Assembly: GCA_937958045.1 (NCBI GenBank)
Contig: CALFXL010000049.1
Coordinates: 7,000-70,999, forward strand
Direction of reading: 5' to 3'
DNA: 64,000 nucleotides
Origin: an uncultured Opitutaceae bacterium
Lineage (GTDB): Bacteria > Verrucomicrobiota > Verrucomicrobiia > Opitutales > Opitutaceae
Shown here: positions 12,094 to 20,485 of the stretch, one piece after another
Layout of the letters: each line of letters begins with the position of its first letter
How positions within the stretch are numbered: the first letter of the stretch is position 1
The notes under the pieces: generated by a model
Told to the model about the DNA's origin: nothing
Seen by the model: the letters and a program-made list of their open reading frames with translations, nothing else
The model's database searches: none
Translations under genes and position numbers: made by a program

Positions 12094-13554
12094 TTACATC
12101 CTCTCTCGCGCGACAAGATCGCTGAGTAAATAAAAACGATTCACGCGATTCCTCAGCCAGCACCAGCCCGGCAACATCGCGATCACCACGCAAACCACAC
12201 CAGGCCACGTCAGCAACTGCGCCGCGAAAAAACTCAGCACACACGCACTCGCGAGTCCTGCGAGCCAGCCAGCCGCGAGAAGCAATCCATAACGCGTCAA
12301 CAAGCCGCGGCCGGGATTGGTCATCCACTGAGACAACGGCAACATCAGCCCCGCGATCCACGGCAGCACGGGCAAAAGCGCCAGCGGCACCGCCAGCATC
12401 GAACTCGCTCTCCAGCGAAACGTCTCGCCCGCCAACACCGTCGCCAGCCACGCGACCAACAGCGTCATCGCCAAAACGATCCCCACCTGCGCGATCGTCT
12501 GCCGCATCGTCATGCGCATGACCAGTCGCGCAAACATCCGCCGCGATATCGGATAAAGCGCCGTCATCCGCGGATAGGTCAGCACAAACGGAAACAGAAA
12601 GAGCGCCGCCGCGCAGGTGACGAAGGGAAGAATCGGCACTCCGGATCGCTCACTCCCCACACTCCAGACGAGCGCAAAAAATTCTCGCGAAAGCGCCGCG
12701 CTGCTGAGCGTCTGCTGCGTCAGCTTCACATGACTCGCCACCACCCCGAGCGCCACCATCGCCCACACACCCACGAGCCATAACATCAGCACAACGATCC
12801 GCGGCCACGACATCGCGCCAAACCACTCGTGCGAGAACGCCGCCAGCCAGCCCCGCTCGTCCGTCGCCGCAACCGCTCCTCGCGTCCAGTCCTGCGCGAC
12901 CCATTTCTTTCGCGCCAGTCCGACCCGGCTCAGCGTTTTCAGATCGGCTCCGCAGAGCATCATCACCGTCATCGCACGTTCGCGCACACGTTCCTTCGCG
13001 AAGATCACCCGCGACATCAGGAAAAACGCCGCCGCGGCCGCCGCCAAAAACCACCCGGGATTGCCCGCAACGAGTTCGCGGATCTCCACCACGAAAATTC
13101 CCGCCACACACATCGCCAGCGTCACCAGCGCCAGCAGCCACGTCGAACCCCACCATCGCGACAACGGTTCCCACAACAGTCCCACCGACAGACAAAGAAA
13201 AACCAGCGCCGCGACGCTTCCGACCGGCAACGCGTTTGCCGTCGTCCAAACGGCAAACCCGACAAGTCCTCCACCGACCGCCACCGCCATCCACAAAAAT
13301 GCTCTCTGATAAAAGCGCCGCGCGCCTGGCAACAGCATGACCGCCGGTTGATGAATCACACGGCCCGCAATCAGTGCCAGCGTCATTCCCGCTCCCAGCG
13401 GCAGCAGCATCGTCGCTCCCAGAAAACGCGCGAGCGACTCCGGCGCTTTGTGCAGGAAGCACGTCATGAACACCGGATTGATCAGCGAAACCGCCGCCCA
13501 CAAAAGCGGCAGCGGACGCCAGAAAACAAAAAACTGTTTTGCCCCCGCCTTCAC
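12094..13554 (-). CDS. ABC transporter permease-like membrane protein (YtrA-type operon)
   Basis: A polytopic membrane protein of 486 residues with about 10-12 hydrophobic segments and no soluble domain. The start is GTG 13554, whose bases overlap the TGA of the ATPase gene (GTGA, 4-bp overlap), showing translational coupling. Conserved transporter sequence motifs are not obvious, but its size, position and coupling to the ATPase make it the membrane partner of the exporter. The three-gene order GntR-ATPase-permease is the YtrABC-like arrangement often induced by cell-envelope antibiotics. The cargo is unknown. An in-frame extension up to 13686 lies inside the ATPase gene and is not needed. 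Confidence 0.75.
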   Translation of the reverse strand: MKAGAKQFFVFWRPLPLLWAAVSLINPVFMTCFLHKAPESLARFLGATMLLPLGAGMTLALIAGRVIHQPAVMLLPGARRFYQRAFLWMAVAVGGGLVGFAVWTTANALPVGSVAALVFLCLSVGLLWEPLSRWWGSTWLLALVTLAMCVAGIFVVEIRELVAGNPGWFLAAAAAAFFLMSRVIFAKERVRERAMTVMMLCGADLKTLSRVGLARKKWVAQDWTRGAVAATDERGWLAAFSHEWFGAMSWPRIVVLMLWLVGVWAMVALGVVASHVKLTQQTLSSAALSREFFALVWSVGSERSGVPILPFVTCAAALFLFPFVLTYPRMTALYPISRRMFARLVMRMTMRQTIAQVGIVLAMTLLVAWLATVLAGETFRWRASSMLAVPLALLPVLPWIAGLMLPLSQWMTNPGRGLLTRYGLLLAAGWLAGLASACVLSFFAAQLLTWPGVVCVVIAMLPGWCWLRNRVNRFYLLSDLVARERM

Positions 13555-14480
13555 GACTTCGCCCTCCGCTCCCGTCGCTTCAACAACAGCGGAAACATCT
13601 CGTCCAGGCTCAGCGCGCGGCTTTTCACTTCGGCGCGATACATGCTCGCGAAGCGCTCCGCCTCGCTCGCCGTATCCGCTGCGCACACACGCATCCGCGC
13701 CAGCTTCGTCGTGCCTTCATGACTGAGCACGCACGTCTCGGAAAATGTCTCGGGCAACGTCCCCGTCGCCGAGTGCAACGTCCACTCCGCATAGCTTTCC
13801 TGCAGCTCGTCGAACGATGCGCTCACCGCCAGTTCGCCCGCATCCAGACAAACCACCCAGTCGATGATTTTCTCCACATCCGCGAGCAGGTGCGACGAAA
13901 CAACCACCGTGCAACCATCGTCCCGCAACCGCTCGAGCAACACATCCAGCATCCGCGCGCGGATGATCGGATCGAGCGCACTCATCGGCTCATCCATGAG
14001 CAACAACGAGGGACGGTGACAAACACCCAGCAGGATCGAGAGTTTTTGCTGATCGCCCTGACTGAGCTGCACGATCCTGCGCGCCCCATCGAGTTCCAGC
14101 ATCTCCGTCAAGCGTTTCTCCAACGCGTGGTCCCAATGCGGATAAAACGACGCGGTAAACTCCAGTTGCTGCCGCACCGTCATCCAATCGAGAAAGCGCG
14201 GTTCCTGCCGCACCACGCCCAGCCGGTTCAACTGCGCCGACTCCAGCTCCCGCGCCGCACATCCGAGCGTGCGAATCTCTCCCGCCGTCGGCAGCAACAA
14301 GCCGCACGCGAGATCGAGCAGCGTGGTTTTTCCCGCGCCATTCCGGCCGAGCAGACCGACCACACGTCCCGCAGGGATTTTAAAACTCACATCTCGCAGC
14401 GCGGTGCGTTTCCCAAACAACTTGCTCAGGTTTTCGACGACCAAGGGCTCGGACGAAACGAAGGGAGATGGGGTTTTCAT
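13551..14480 (-). CDS. ABC transporter ATP-binding protein
   Basis: A 309-residue ATPase. Walker A GLLGRNGAGKTTLL (about residue 40), Q-loop VVRQEPRFL, signature QLSQGDQQKLSIL (a variant of LSGGQ: LSQGD), Walker B SLLLMDEPMSALDP and the H-loop VVSSHLLAD are all present. A C-terminal extension of about 90 residues without further motifs follows, as in YtrB/BcrA-like exporters. It overlaps gntR upstream by 4 bp (ATGA) and the permease downstream by 4 bp (GTGA), so the three proteins are almost certainly made from one message. The LSQGD signature is a recognised variant in drug- and bacitracin-type subfamilies and should be functional. Confidence 0.9.
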   Translation of the reverse strand: MKTPSPFVSSEPLVVENLSKLFGKRTALRDVSFKIPAGRVVGLLGRNGAGKTTLLDLACGLLLPTAGEIRTLGCAARELESAQLNRLGVVRQEPRFLDWMTVRQQLEFTASFYPHWDHALEKRLTEMLELDGARRIVQLSQGDQQKLSILLGVCHRPSLLLMDEPMSALDPIIRARMLDVLLERLRDDGCTVVVSSHLLADVEKIIDWVVCLDAGELAVSASFDELQESYAEWTLHSATGTLPETFSETCVLSHEGTTKLARMRVCAADTASEAERFASMYRAEVKSRALSLDEMFPLLLKRRERRAKS

Positions 14481-14857
14481 TTGGACGTGGAATCGAGGGT
14501 TTCGCGGAAAAGTTTGATCGCCTGCGTCGGGCTCACACCGAGCTGCCGGGCCATAGTCGCCGCCGTGGCGAGATGCCGCCGAAGCGGTTCCAATTTCTGC
14601 TCATGAAGATCGTCAGCATGCTGCTCGCGCACGGTGAGCGTCTGCCCGCGCCTCCGCTCCAGCACGCCCTCGCGCTCCAGCAGCCCGTAAGCCTTGCTGA
14701 TCGTCATCGGATTCAACGAAAGCTCAGCCGACAACGCACGCGTCGAAGGAAGCTCCGTCCCCGGAGCCAGCACACCCGATGCAACTTGAAACTTCACTTG
14801 CTCCATAATCTGCCGGTAGGCGGGCACCCCATTGTGATGATCGATGACAAGAAGCAT
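14477..14857 (-). CDS. GntR-family transcriptional regulator, YtrA subfamily
   Basis: A 126-residue regulator with an N-terminal winged helix-turn-helix (PAYRQIMEQVKFQVASGVL, PGTELPSTRALSAELSLNP and MTISKAYGLLEREGVLERRR) and only a short C-terminal helical tail. That size and the lack of an effector-binding domain define the YtrA subfamily, whose members repress their own ABC transporter operon. The gene is first in a three-gene operon with 4-bp overlaps. A perfect palindrome at 14873-14890, just upstream of the start codon, is the obvious operator. A TTGACA-like -35 element lies at 14899-14904 on the minus strand. The inducing signal is not visible. Confidence 0.9.
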   Translation of the reverse strand: MLLVIDHHNGVPAYRQIMEQVKFQVASGVLAPGTELPSTRALSAELSLNPMTISKAYGLLEREGVLERRRGQTLTVREQHADDLHEQKLEPLRRHLATAATMARQLGVSPTQAIKLFRETLDSTSK

Positions 14858-14872
14858 GGCGGAGATGACACC

Positions 14873-14890
14873 TAGTGAATTACTTCACTA
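14873..14890 (-). promoter_or_regulatory. Palindromic operator of the GntR-ABC operon, overlapping its promoter
   Basis: TAGTGAA (14873-14879) and TTCACTA (14884-14890) form a perfect 7-bp inverted repeat around TTAC. It lies 16 bases upstream of the gntR start. On the minus strand TTGACA occupies 14904-14899, so the palindrome covers the expected -10 region and a bound repressor would exclude RNA polymerase. The -10 hexamer itself is poor (TAATTC at 16-bp spacing). Autoregulation is inferred from the subfamily. Confidence 0.65.
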
Positions 14891-14927
14891 ATACAGTATG
14901 TCAAATCGATTTCCTCGAAACACAAAA

Positions 14928-14952
14928 AGCCGCGCCTTTTCCTGGCGCGGCT
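14928..14952 (-). terminator. Rho-independent terminator of queF
   Basis: A 9-bp stem AGCCGCGCC (14928-14936) with GGCGCGGCT (14944-14952) and a 7-nt loop. On the minus strand it is followed by TTTTTGTG. It starts 31 bases past the queF stop. Confidence 0.88.
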
Positions 14953-14982
14953 GAGATAAAATCGTTTCTGAACGGAACGTGC

Positions 14983-15351
14983 TTAGCGCTTTTTCTTCGC
15001 GGCTTTCGGCGACCATTCCGCCGTGACCACCGAGGTGAAGCCGCCGCGGGCTTTCCATTTCGAGATGATCGTGAGACTGCGCGGTTTCAGCGCGTTTCCG
15101 AGATCGTCGCAGATCTTGTTGGTCACCGCTTCGAAGAAAATGCCTTCGTTGCGAAACGCGTGGAAATAGAGCTTGAGCGATTTGAGCTCCACGCAGGTTT
15201 TGTCCGGCACGTAACGCACCGTGATGTCGGCGAAGTCCGGATGTCCCGTCATCGGACACACCGACGTGAATTCATGATGCGTGTGATCGATGAGAAAATC
15301 GCGATGCGGCGCGGGATTGGGAAATGTTTCGAGAATCGAGGCGTCTGGCAT
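14983..15351 (-). CDS. queF: NADPH-dependent 7-cyano-7-deazaguanine reductase
   Basis: Reduces preQ0 to preQ1 in queuosine biosynthesis. The 122-residue protein belongs to the short (YkvM-type) QueF class. The catalytic Cys is in FTSVCPMTGHPDFADI, the QueF motif follows as CVELKSLKLYFHAFRNEGI, and FFEAVTNKICDDL supplies the conserved Glu-containing helix. The start ATG 15351 yields the family-standard N-terminus; an earlier in-frame codon at 15387 adds 12 residues. No other queuosine genes (queC, queD, queE, tgt) are in the window. A repeat of the CCAAGTA type lies just upstream, and a clear terminator follows. Confidence 0.93.
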   Translation of the reverse strand: MPDASILETFPNPAPHRDFLIDHTHHEFTSVCPMTGHPDFADITVRYVPDKTCVELKSLKLYFHAFRNEGIFFEAVTNKICDDLGNALKPRSLTIISKWKARGGFTSVVTAEWSPKAAKKKR

Positions 15352-15371
15352 GTGCGGGAGAAAAATGGGCG

Positions 15372-15472
15372 AAGGACCAAGTAACAAGTTCCAAGACTCG
15401 TCCCGGCCTCCATGCGGGTAACCGCCTCACTTCCCCGCCGCACTCCTCTTGGCACTTGTCTCTTGTCACTTG
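15372..15472. repeat. Interspersed CCAAGTA-type repeat, copy 1, with inverted partner
   Basis: Bases 15372-15395 match 28783-28806 at 21 of 24 positions (core CCAAGTA then TCCAAG). About 50 bases on, 15448-15472 carries the same unit inverted (CTTGGCACTTG then CTTGTCACTTG). The whole unit lies in the gap between rny and queF. It is made of iterated CAAG units with roughly 7-9 base spacing. No open frame is present. Confidence 0.6.
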
Positions 15473-15493
15473 CGGCGCACCCGCGCCGCTCCC

Positions 15494-17038
15494 TCACGTC
15501 GCCGTTTCGGTGAAACGCGATTCGCGGATGACCGTGACTTTGATGGTGCTGGGGTACTGCAATTCTTCCTCGATGCGGCGGCGCAGCGTCTTGGCGAGCT
15601 CGCGCGCTTTTTCGTCGGTGACGTGTTGCGGCGAAACCACCACGCGGATCTCGCGCCCCGCCTGGATCGCGTACGCCTGCTGCACGCCATCGAGCGAGAG
15701 TGCCAATTTTTCCAGACGTTCGAGACGCTGGATGTAGCTCGTCATCGACTCGGCACGTGCACCGGGGCGCACTGCGGAAATCGTATCGGCCACAATCACG
15801 AGTCCCGCGTAAACCGTTTCGGGCTTCACTTCCTCGTGGTGCGCGGCGACGGCGTTGACGACGATCGGCGTTTCGCCGTGACGCTTCACGAGATCCGCGC
15901 CGATCAACGCGTGACTGCCTTCGTAGTCGCCTTCCACACCCTTGCCGATGTCGTGGAGCAGACCCGCGCGTTTCGCGACGTTGGGATCGAGTCCCAGCTC
16001 GCTCGCGATCATCGAGCAGAGGAAGCCGACCTCGATCGAGTGATCGAGCACGTTCTGCGTGTACGAGAAACGATACTTCAAACGACCGAGATGCTTGATG
16101 ATCTCGGGATGCAGTCCGGTGATGCCAAGACGCTGGATCGCGTCTTCACCCGCTTGCTGCACATTGAGGTCAACCTCTTCGCGCGCACGCGTCACAAACT
16201 CTTCGATGCTCGCCGGGTGGATGCGTCCGTCTTTGACGAGCGATTCCAACGCCACGCGCGCGATTTCACGACGCACCGGATCAAACGACGAAATGAGCAC
16301 CATCTGCGGCGTCTCATCGATGAGCAGCGTGACACCCGTCGCCGCTTCGAACGACTTAATGTTGCGCCCTTCGCGGCCGATGATGCGGCCCTTCATCTCC
16401 TCGCTCGGCAGGTGCACGATCGTCGCGGTGATGTCGGCGTTCGGCTTCGATGCCAGCCGCTGCATCGCGGTGATGAGGATACGCTTCGCTTCGTTTTGAA
16501 GTTCCTGCTCCGAACGATCGAGCGTCTCGCGGCGCAACGCGCGGAGTTCATCCTGACACTCGAGAAGCACCTCTTCGCGCAGCGTCTTTTTGATTTCCTC
16601 GGCATCCATCTGCGACACGCCTTCGAGACGTTTGCGCAGACTTTTCGAAAGTGAACGAATCGCATCGCGCGCTTGCTTGATCGCGGCGTTTTCGCGGGCG
16701 AGGCGCTCCTGCTTTTGTTCGAGTTGGTAATCGAGGAGCGCGAGTGACTCTTCGTGCGCGCGGATCTCGCGGAGCTTGATGTCGGTCTCGATCTCGCGGC
16801 GGTCGAACTCGCGATTAATCTCGGCGCGACGCTGCTGAATTTCCTCCTCCGCTTTTTGCTTCAACTCCTGCGCCGTCACCGCGGCTTCGCGACGAGCGAC
16901 ATCGAGGATTTGCGCCGCTTCTTCTTTCGCGAGGCGCCGGGTCTGGCGGCTGATCAGCCACGCGAGCGCCAGACCGCCGGCTAAGCCGACGACAAGAGAG
17001 GCCGTCAGCGGCCAGAGGATCTGGTCGCCTTGGGCCAT
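15494..17038 (-). CDS. rny: Ribonuclease Y
   Basis: A membrane-anchored endoribonuclease that starts mRNA decay. The start at 17038 gives 514 residues. One N-terminal transmembrane helix (ILWPLTASLVVGLAGGLALA) precedes a long coiled coil (residues about 30-175). A KH domain follows, with EEMKGRIIGREGRNIKSFE and GVTLLIDETPQ. The HD domain has RAGLLHDIGKGVEGD (His-Asp metal pair) and AVAAHHEEV. The C-terminus YPSTIKVTVIRE is typical of the family. An upstream in-frame TTG at 17113 with a purine-rich stretch could add 25 residues; the family usually begins close to the membrane helix, so 17038 is preferred. The gene appears monocistronic. Confidence 0.95.
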   Translation of the reverse strand: MAQGDQILWPLTASLVVGLAGGLALAWLISRQTRRLAKEEAAQILDVARREAAVTAQELKQKAEEEIQQRRAEINREFDRREIETDIKLREIRAHEESLALLDYQLEQKQERLARENAAIKQARDAIRSLSKSLRKRLEGVSQMDAEEIKKTLREEVLLECQDELRALRRETLDRSEQELQNEAKRILITAMQRLASKPNADITATIVHLPSEEMKGRIIGREGRNIKSFEAATGVTLLIDETPQMVLISSFDPVRREIARVALESLVKDGRIHPASIEEFVTRAREEVDLNVQQAGEDAIQRLGITGLHPEIIKHLGRLKYRFSYTQNVLDHSIEVGFLCSMIASELGLDPNVAKRAGLLHDIGKGVEGDYEGSHALIGADLVKRHGETPIVVNAVAAHHEEVKPETVYAGLVIVADTISAVRPGARAESMTSYIQRLERLEKLALSLDGVQQAYAIQAGREIRVVVSPQHVTDEKARELAKTLRRRIEEELQYPSTIKVTVIRESRFTETAT

Positions 17039-17149
17039 CAGGAACGCATAGTCGGCTGCTGCGCTGGCTGATTTCAAGGGGCGGCAAACTAGGAGGCACT
17101 CTTTAAAGTGCAACCTTTCTTCCTCACAAGCGCTTGTGTCTCCGCGGCT

Positions 17150-18817
17150 TTAATCGGCCGCGATGGATGCGTTTTGCGATGCCCGGATTTCCATCCACGC
17201 GAGCCCCGCAACGTCTTCCAATTGCCGCCACGCCGCCTCCGTGTCGCCGTCCACACGCGTCTGCACAACGACATACGCCCAGCGGTCCGCACGCGCATAC
17301 AGCAAACGATTTCGCGCCGCGCGCCAGAGCATGTTGCGATGCGTCGCCGTGACTTCGCCATCGCCGGCGAACCAATAAACAAACAACGCCCTCACCGTTC
17401 CGCGTACGCCTGCCGGACTCGTCGTGTCACGCTCGATCGTCAGCATCGTCACTGGAAGTCGGTCGCCATCCGGCAACGCCAATTCGCGCAAGTCGCGTTC
17501 GCGAATCGTCCAACCTTGGCCAACCAGACAAAGTTCCGGGCGATGAATCGAGGTGCGATCGCGCCCGCTCAACACGATAGAAAAAAACACCTGCTGCTGC
17601 GCGCGGCCCAGACGCGTGTAGTGCTTTCTTGAATACCCGGTGTCGGGCGGCAACGTTTCCCGCTCCACCGCCGTGATCTCCGCCGGCAATCCATGCCAGC
17701 GTCCATCGAGCAAAACCGGCAGCGGTGCCGGATCGATCCCGCCCGCCGCGAGTCGCACGCCCGCATCGGCATGCATGGGAATCCGGCCCAATTTTTCCGC
17801 GCCCCAAGCGCTCACCGTCGCGGTGAGCACGACGGCCCCCGCGATCGCCGATGCACGACGCGGCAATGGCAGCGGTGAAGACACGCTTTCTTTTGCCGTC
17901 GCTTCACCCAACGCGTTTGTCTCGCGCGGCAGCCAGCGTTTCATCAGCGCGACGAGCGCCAGCAGGCCGAGCAACACGAATAGAAAAACGACAAAGCCCG
18001 ACCAGGCATGGACGGTTTTCCCCGCCTCATGTCCGCGCCACTCGCCCATTCCGACCACGGTCAGCACACGCGCTACATTGCCGACAAAGACCAACGGAAG
18101 CGCACAGGCGACGATTGCCATGCGCAGCCACCACGCTCGAAAATTCAGATACGCTACGACACATGCGAGCGCGACCAAAGCGGTGAGCGATCGAATCCCC
18201 GAACACGCCGCCGCCACATCATATTGATAAGCGCCGTCAGGCGAAAAAAGCTGCGTGCCGTTTCGCACGACATCGATGCCGAACGCGCTCGCGATCGCAT
18301 GCACGCACTCGGTCACGCCAAGTCGCAGATAAAATCCCACGCCGAGCGTTTCGAGAAAACCCAATGGCGTCGCCAGCAGCAGAAAAGCCGCCGGGAAAAT
18401 CGCCGCTCGCGCCCAGCGGCGGCCGCCCGCCAACGCCAGTATCCCCCAAATGAATACAAACATCGCCAGCAGCGACACGCGCGTTTGTTGCATCGCATAG
18501 CCCGCGAGATTCAGCATCAGCGCGCCCAGCATCGCCGCCAACGCTGTTGAGGGAATCGCTTCGTTCACGCGCGCATCCGTCGGCGACGTCCTCAGATTGC
18601 GCACAAACAACCACACCGCGAGCAACACGACGAGCGGTGCGTGTTCCGACTCCGCCGCAGGATCAAACCACTGCGCGATCCACCAGGTGAGCGCCGACGC
18701 CGTATCGATGTAGCCGCGCGTGGCATTTCCATAAAAGTGAAAAACCGCCGCCCCTGCCAATGAGCACAGCGCGACCGGCCACCAAGCGGTCCACGTTGTC
18801 GTCGTCGGTTTGTTCAT
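17150..18817 (-). CDS. Exosortase fused to an EpsI-type domain
   Basis: A 555-residue membrane protein. The N-terminal part (residues about 1-300) has eight or so transmembrane helices and the exosortase triad: Cys about 205 in AACSGIRSL, Arg about 250 in NVARVLTV, His about 270 in VHAWSGFVVF. Exosortases are transpeptidase-like enzymes that process PEP-CTERM-type sorting signals. The C-terminal part (about 330-555) is EpsI-like, with HRPELCLVGQGW as its hallmark. EpsI is commonly a separate protein encoded next to the exosortase; here both are one chain. ATG 18817 is chosen; 18844 is possible. No protein in this window shows a recognisable PEP-CTERM or VPDSG-type tail, so its substrates are elsewhere. 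A glycosyltransferase gene nearby fits an exopolysaccharide connection. Confidence 0.88.
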   Translation of the reverse strand: MNKPTTTTWTAWWPVALCSLAGAAVFHFYGNATRGYIDTASALTWWIAQWFDPAAESEHAPLVVLLAVWLFVRNLRTSPTDARVNEAIPSTALAAMLGALMLNLAGYAMQQTRVSLLAMFVFIWGILALAGGRRWARAAIFPAAFLLLATPLGFLETLGVGFYLRLGVTECVHAIASAFGIDVVRNGTQLFSPDGAYQYDVAAACSGIRSLTALVALACVVAYLNFRAWWLRMAIVACALPLVFVGNVARVLTVVGMGEWRGHEAGKTVHAWSGFVVFLFVLLGLLALVALMKRWLPRETNALGEATAKESVSSPLPLPRRASAIAGAVVLTATVSAWGAEKLGRIPMHADAGVRLAAGGIDPAPLPVLLDGRWHGLPAEITAVERETLPPDTGYSRKHYTRLGRAQQQVFFSIVLSGRDRTSIHRPELCLVGQGWTIRERDLRELALPDGDRLPVTMLTIERDTTSPAGVRGTVRALFVYWFAGDGEVTATHRNMLWRAARNRLLYARADRWAYVVVQTRVDGDTEAAWRQLEDVAGLAWMEIRASQNASIAAD

Positions 18818-18880
18818 GCGCGCGTGGCATCCACGCTGCGTCATCCTTCGGGCGCGACAATCCCGATTCGCGATCGCGGC

Positions 18881-19177
18881 TCAGCGATTCAAAAACTCAC
18901 GCACCAGCGCCAGCCACTCGTCTTCGAGCGATTCGGTGGGCAGCGGCGATCCCAGCCGCCGGTACCAATAACGCGCATTCCCTTCATCGCCTTCCTTGCG
19001 GTGTAAATAGGCGTGCACGCGGTCGGCTTCGCGACCCGAGGTTTGCTGCACGAGAATATGGGCGCGTTCCCAATCGCCGCGAGCGTCGTGCCACAGCGCC
19101 TGGAGTGGGACGCTCAGCTTTTCCGGCGATGGGAGGGCTTTAAACTCTTCCACCGTCAGCAGGGATTGATAAACCAT
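18881..19177 (-). CDS. Small conserved protein of unknown function
   Basis: A 98-residue soluble protein, probably all-helical, with no signal peptide. Its central segment LQALWHDARGDWERAHILVQ followed by VHAYLHRKEGDEGNARYWYRR is rich in Trp, His and Tyr. The pattern resembles a widespread family of small uncharacterised bacterial proteins that I recognise by pattern but cannot name. ATG 19177 is chosen; 19216 is also in frame. It lies 63 bases upstream of the exosortase-EpsI gene on the same strand and may be co-transcribed with it. No function is proposed. Confidence 0.7.
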   Translation of the reverse strand: MVYQSLLTVEEFKALPSPEKLSVPLQALWHDARGDWERAHILVQQTSGREADRVHAYLHRKEGDEGNARYWYRRLGSPLPTESLEDEWLALVREFLNR

Positions 19178-19292
19178 GGGGCATGGTGCACGGCCGGAGC
19201 GGGCGGTTCCCTGCAAAATTCATTCTTTTTTAAGACTTCTTACGTGGCTGGCGCGTGCCGACTTATCAAACTGCCTGTCTGGCTCGCCACCG

Positions 19293-20408
19293 ATGAAACT
19301 GATCGTTCTGGCTCAACTTCCCCCGCCCGTTCACGGGCAAAGTCTCATGGTACGCACCCTGGTGGAAGGGCTGCCCGCGCATGGCATCCAGGTTTTTCAC
19401 GTGAACCTCGGTCTGTCGCGCGATGCGGCCGACATCGGGCGGTGGCGCTGCGGAAAAATCTTTTCGCTGCTCGTAGCTTGTTTCCGCGTGTACCGGATTC
19501 GACGCAAGCACGGCCCGATCCCTCTGTATTATGTACCCGCGCCCGGCAAACGCGGCGCCCTTTATCGCGACTGGATCGCCATGTTGCTCGCACGTCCGCT
19601 CAACGGTTCGCTCGTGCTGCACTGGCACGCGGTCGGACTCGGACACTGGCTCGATACGCAGGCCAATTTCCTCGAACGCGCGATCACCAAGCTCCTGCTC
19701 GGCCGTGCGGCATTATCGCTCGTTTTGGCGGAAGAACTCGCGAGCGATCCGATCGATCTCGATGCGCGCCAGACGTTCATCCTGCCCAATGGCATTCCCG
19801 ATCCGGGCGAACCGCCGCCGCGCGAACCGCGCAATCCCGCCGCGCCGTGCAAACTCCTCTACCTCGGTCTGTGCAACGAGGAGAAAGGGCTTTTCGAACT
19901 CCTCGAAGCGCTCGCCATCGCGCATGCGCGTCAGCCCGGTTGTTTTCATCTCACGGTCGCGGGGCATTTCCTTTCACAAGAAGACGAACAACGTTTCCGC
20001 CAGCTCGCCGCGCCGCTCGGCACTGCGGTGCGCTACGTGGGTTTTGCCGGCGAACACACGAAGCATGCGCTGATGCGTGAAGCCGATGTGTTTTGTTTTC
20101 CGACGCATTATCCGCACGAAGGTCAACCGCTCGTCTTGCTGGAAGCGCTCGCGCACGATCTGCCGATTGTGACGACGCGTTGGCGCGCGATTCCGGGCAT
20201 GCTGCCGTCCGCGCACACGTGGATCGTGGAACCGGGACGTCCGACTTTGCTCGCCGAGGCGTTGCGCGAGGCGCGCAGCTCGCCGCGTCCCGGTGGCGCT
20301 TCGCGGCGGTTTTTCCTGGAAAACTACACCGCGGACACGCATCTCGCTGCGCTGGCCGCCGCTTTGCGCACGATCCAGCGCGATCGAATCGCCGAATCAC
20401 AGGATTAA
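19293..20408 (+). CDS. Glycosyltransferase, family 4 type
   Basis: A 371-residue GT-B glycosyltransferase. The N-terminal Rossmann half begins MKLIVLAQLPPPVHGQSLMV, with the Gly-rich acceptor loop. The C-terminal half shows CKLLYLGLCNEEKGLFELLE (the strand that usually opens the nucleotide-sugar domain), VRYVGFAGEHTKHALMREAD, then CFPTHYPHEGQPLVLLEALA (the EGxPxxLLEA signature with the E-x7-E retaining motif) and LPIVTTRWRAIPGML. The donor and acceptor sugars are unknown. It is divergent from the small-protein/exosortase pair, and together they suggest surface polysaccharide work. The start at 19293 is the one that begins the fold; an open extension to 19176 lacks family character. Confidence 0.87.
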   Translation: MKLIVLAQLPPPVHGQSLMVRTLVEGLPAHGIQVFHVNLGLSRDAADIGRWRCGKIFSLLVACFRVYRIRRKHGPIPLYYVPAPGKRGALYRDWIAMLLARPLNGSLVLHWHAVGLGHWLDTQANFLERAITKLLLGRAALSLVLAEELASDPIDLDARQTFILPNGIPDPGEPPPREPRNPAAPCKLLYLGLCNEEKGLFELLEALAIAHARQPGCFHLTVAGHFLSQEDEQRFRQLAAPLGTAVRYVGFAGEHTKHALMREADVFCFPTHYPHEGQPLVLLEALAHDLPIVTTRWRAIPGMLPSAHTWIVEPGRPTLLAEALREARSSPRPGGASRRFFLENYTADTHLAALAAALRTIQRDRIAESQD

Positions 20409-20443
20409 GCGGAGGTTTTAGGATAAGATAGGCGTGGAAATTT

Positions 20444-20482
20444 CGGTTCACACGGAACCGGTTTCCCCCTTATTGGTGAACC
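20444..20482 (+). promoter_or_regulatory. Leader with two mutually exclusive hairpins ahead of the DUF47-PiT pair
   Basis: CGGTTC (20444-20449) can pair with GAACCG (20455-20460). Alternatively GGTTCAC (20445-20451) can pair with GTGAACC (20476-20482), which buries the probable ribosome-binding sequence GGTGA (20475-20479) of the gene starting at 20486. The two pairings share the same left arm. A regulatory role is inference. Confidence 0.35.
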
Positions 20483-20485
20483 TTC

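Noticed and set aside
15449..15464. TGGCAC followed by TTG, considered as a sigma-54 promoter
   Set aside because: The -12 GC is not at the required distance, and the sequence belongs to the CAAG-type repeat.
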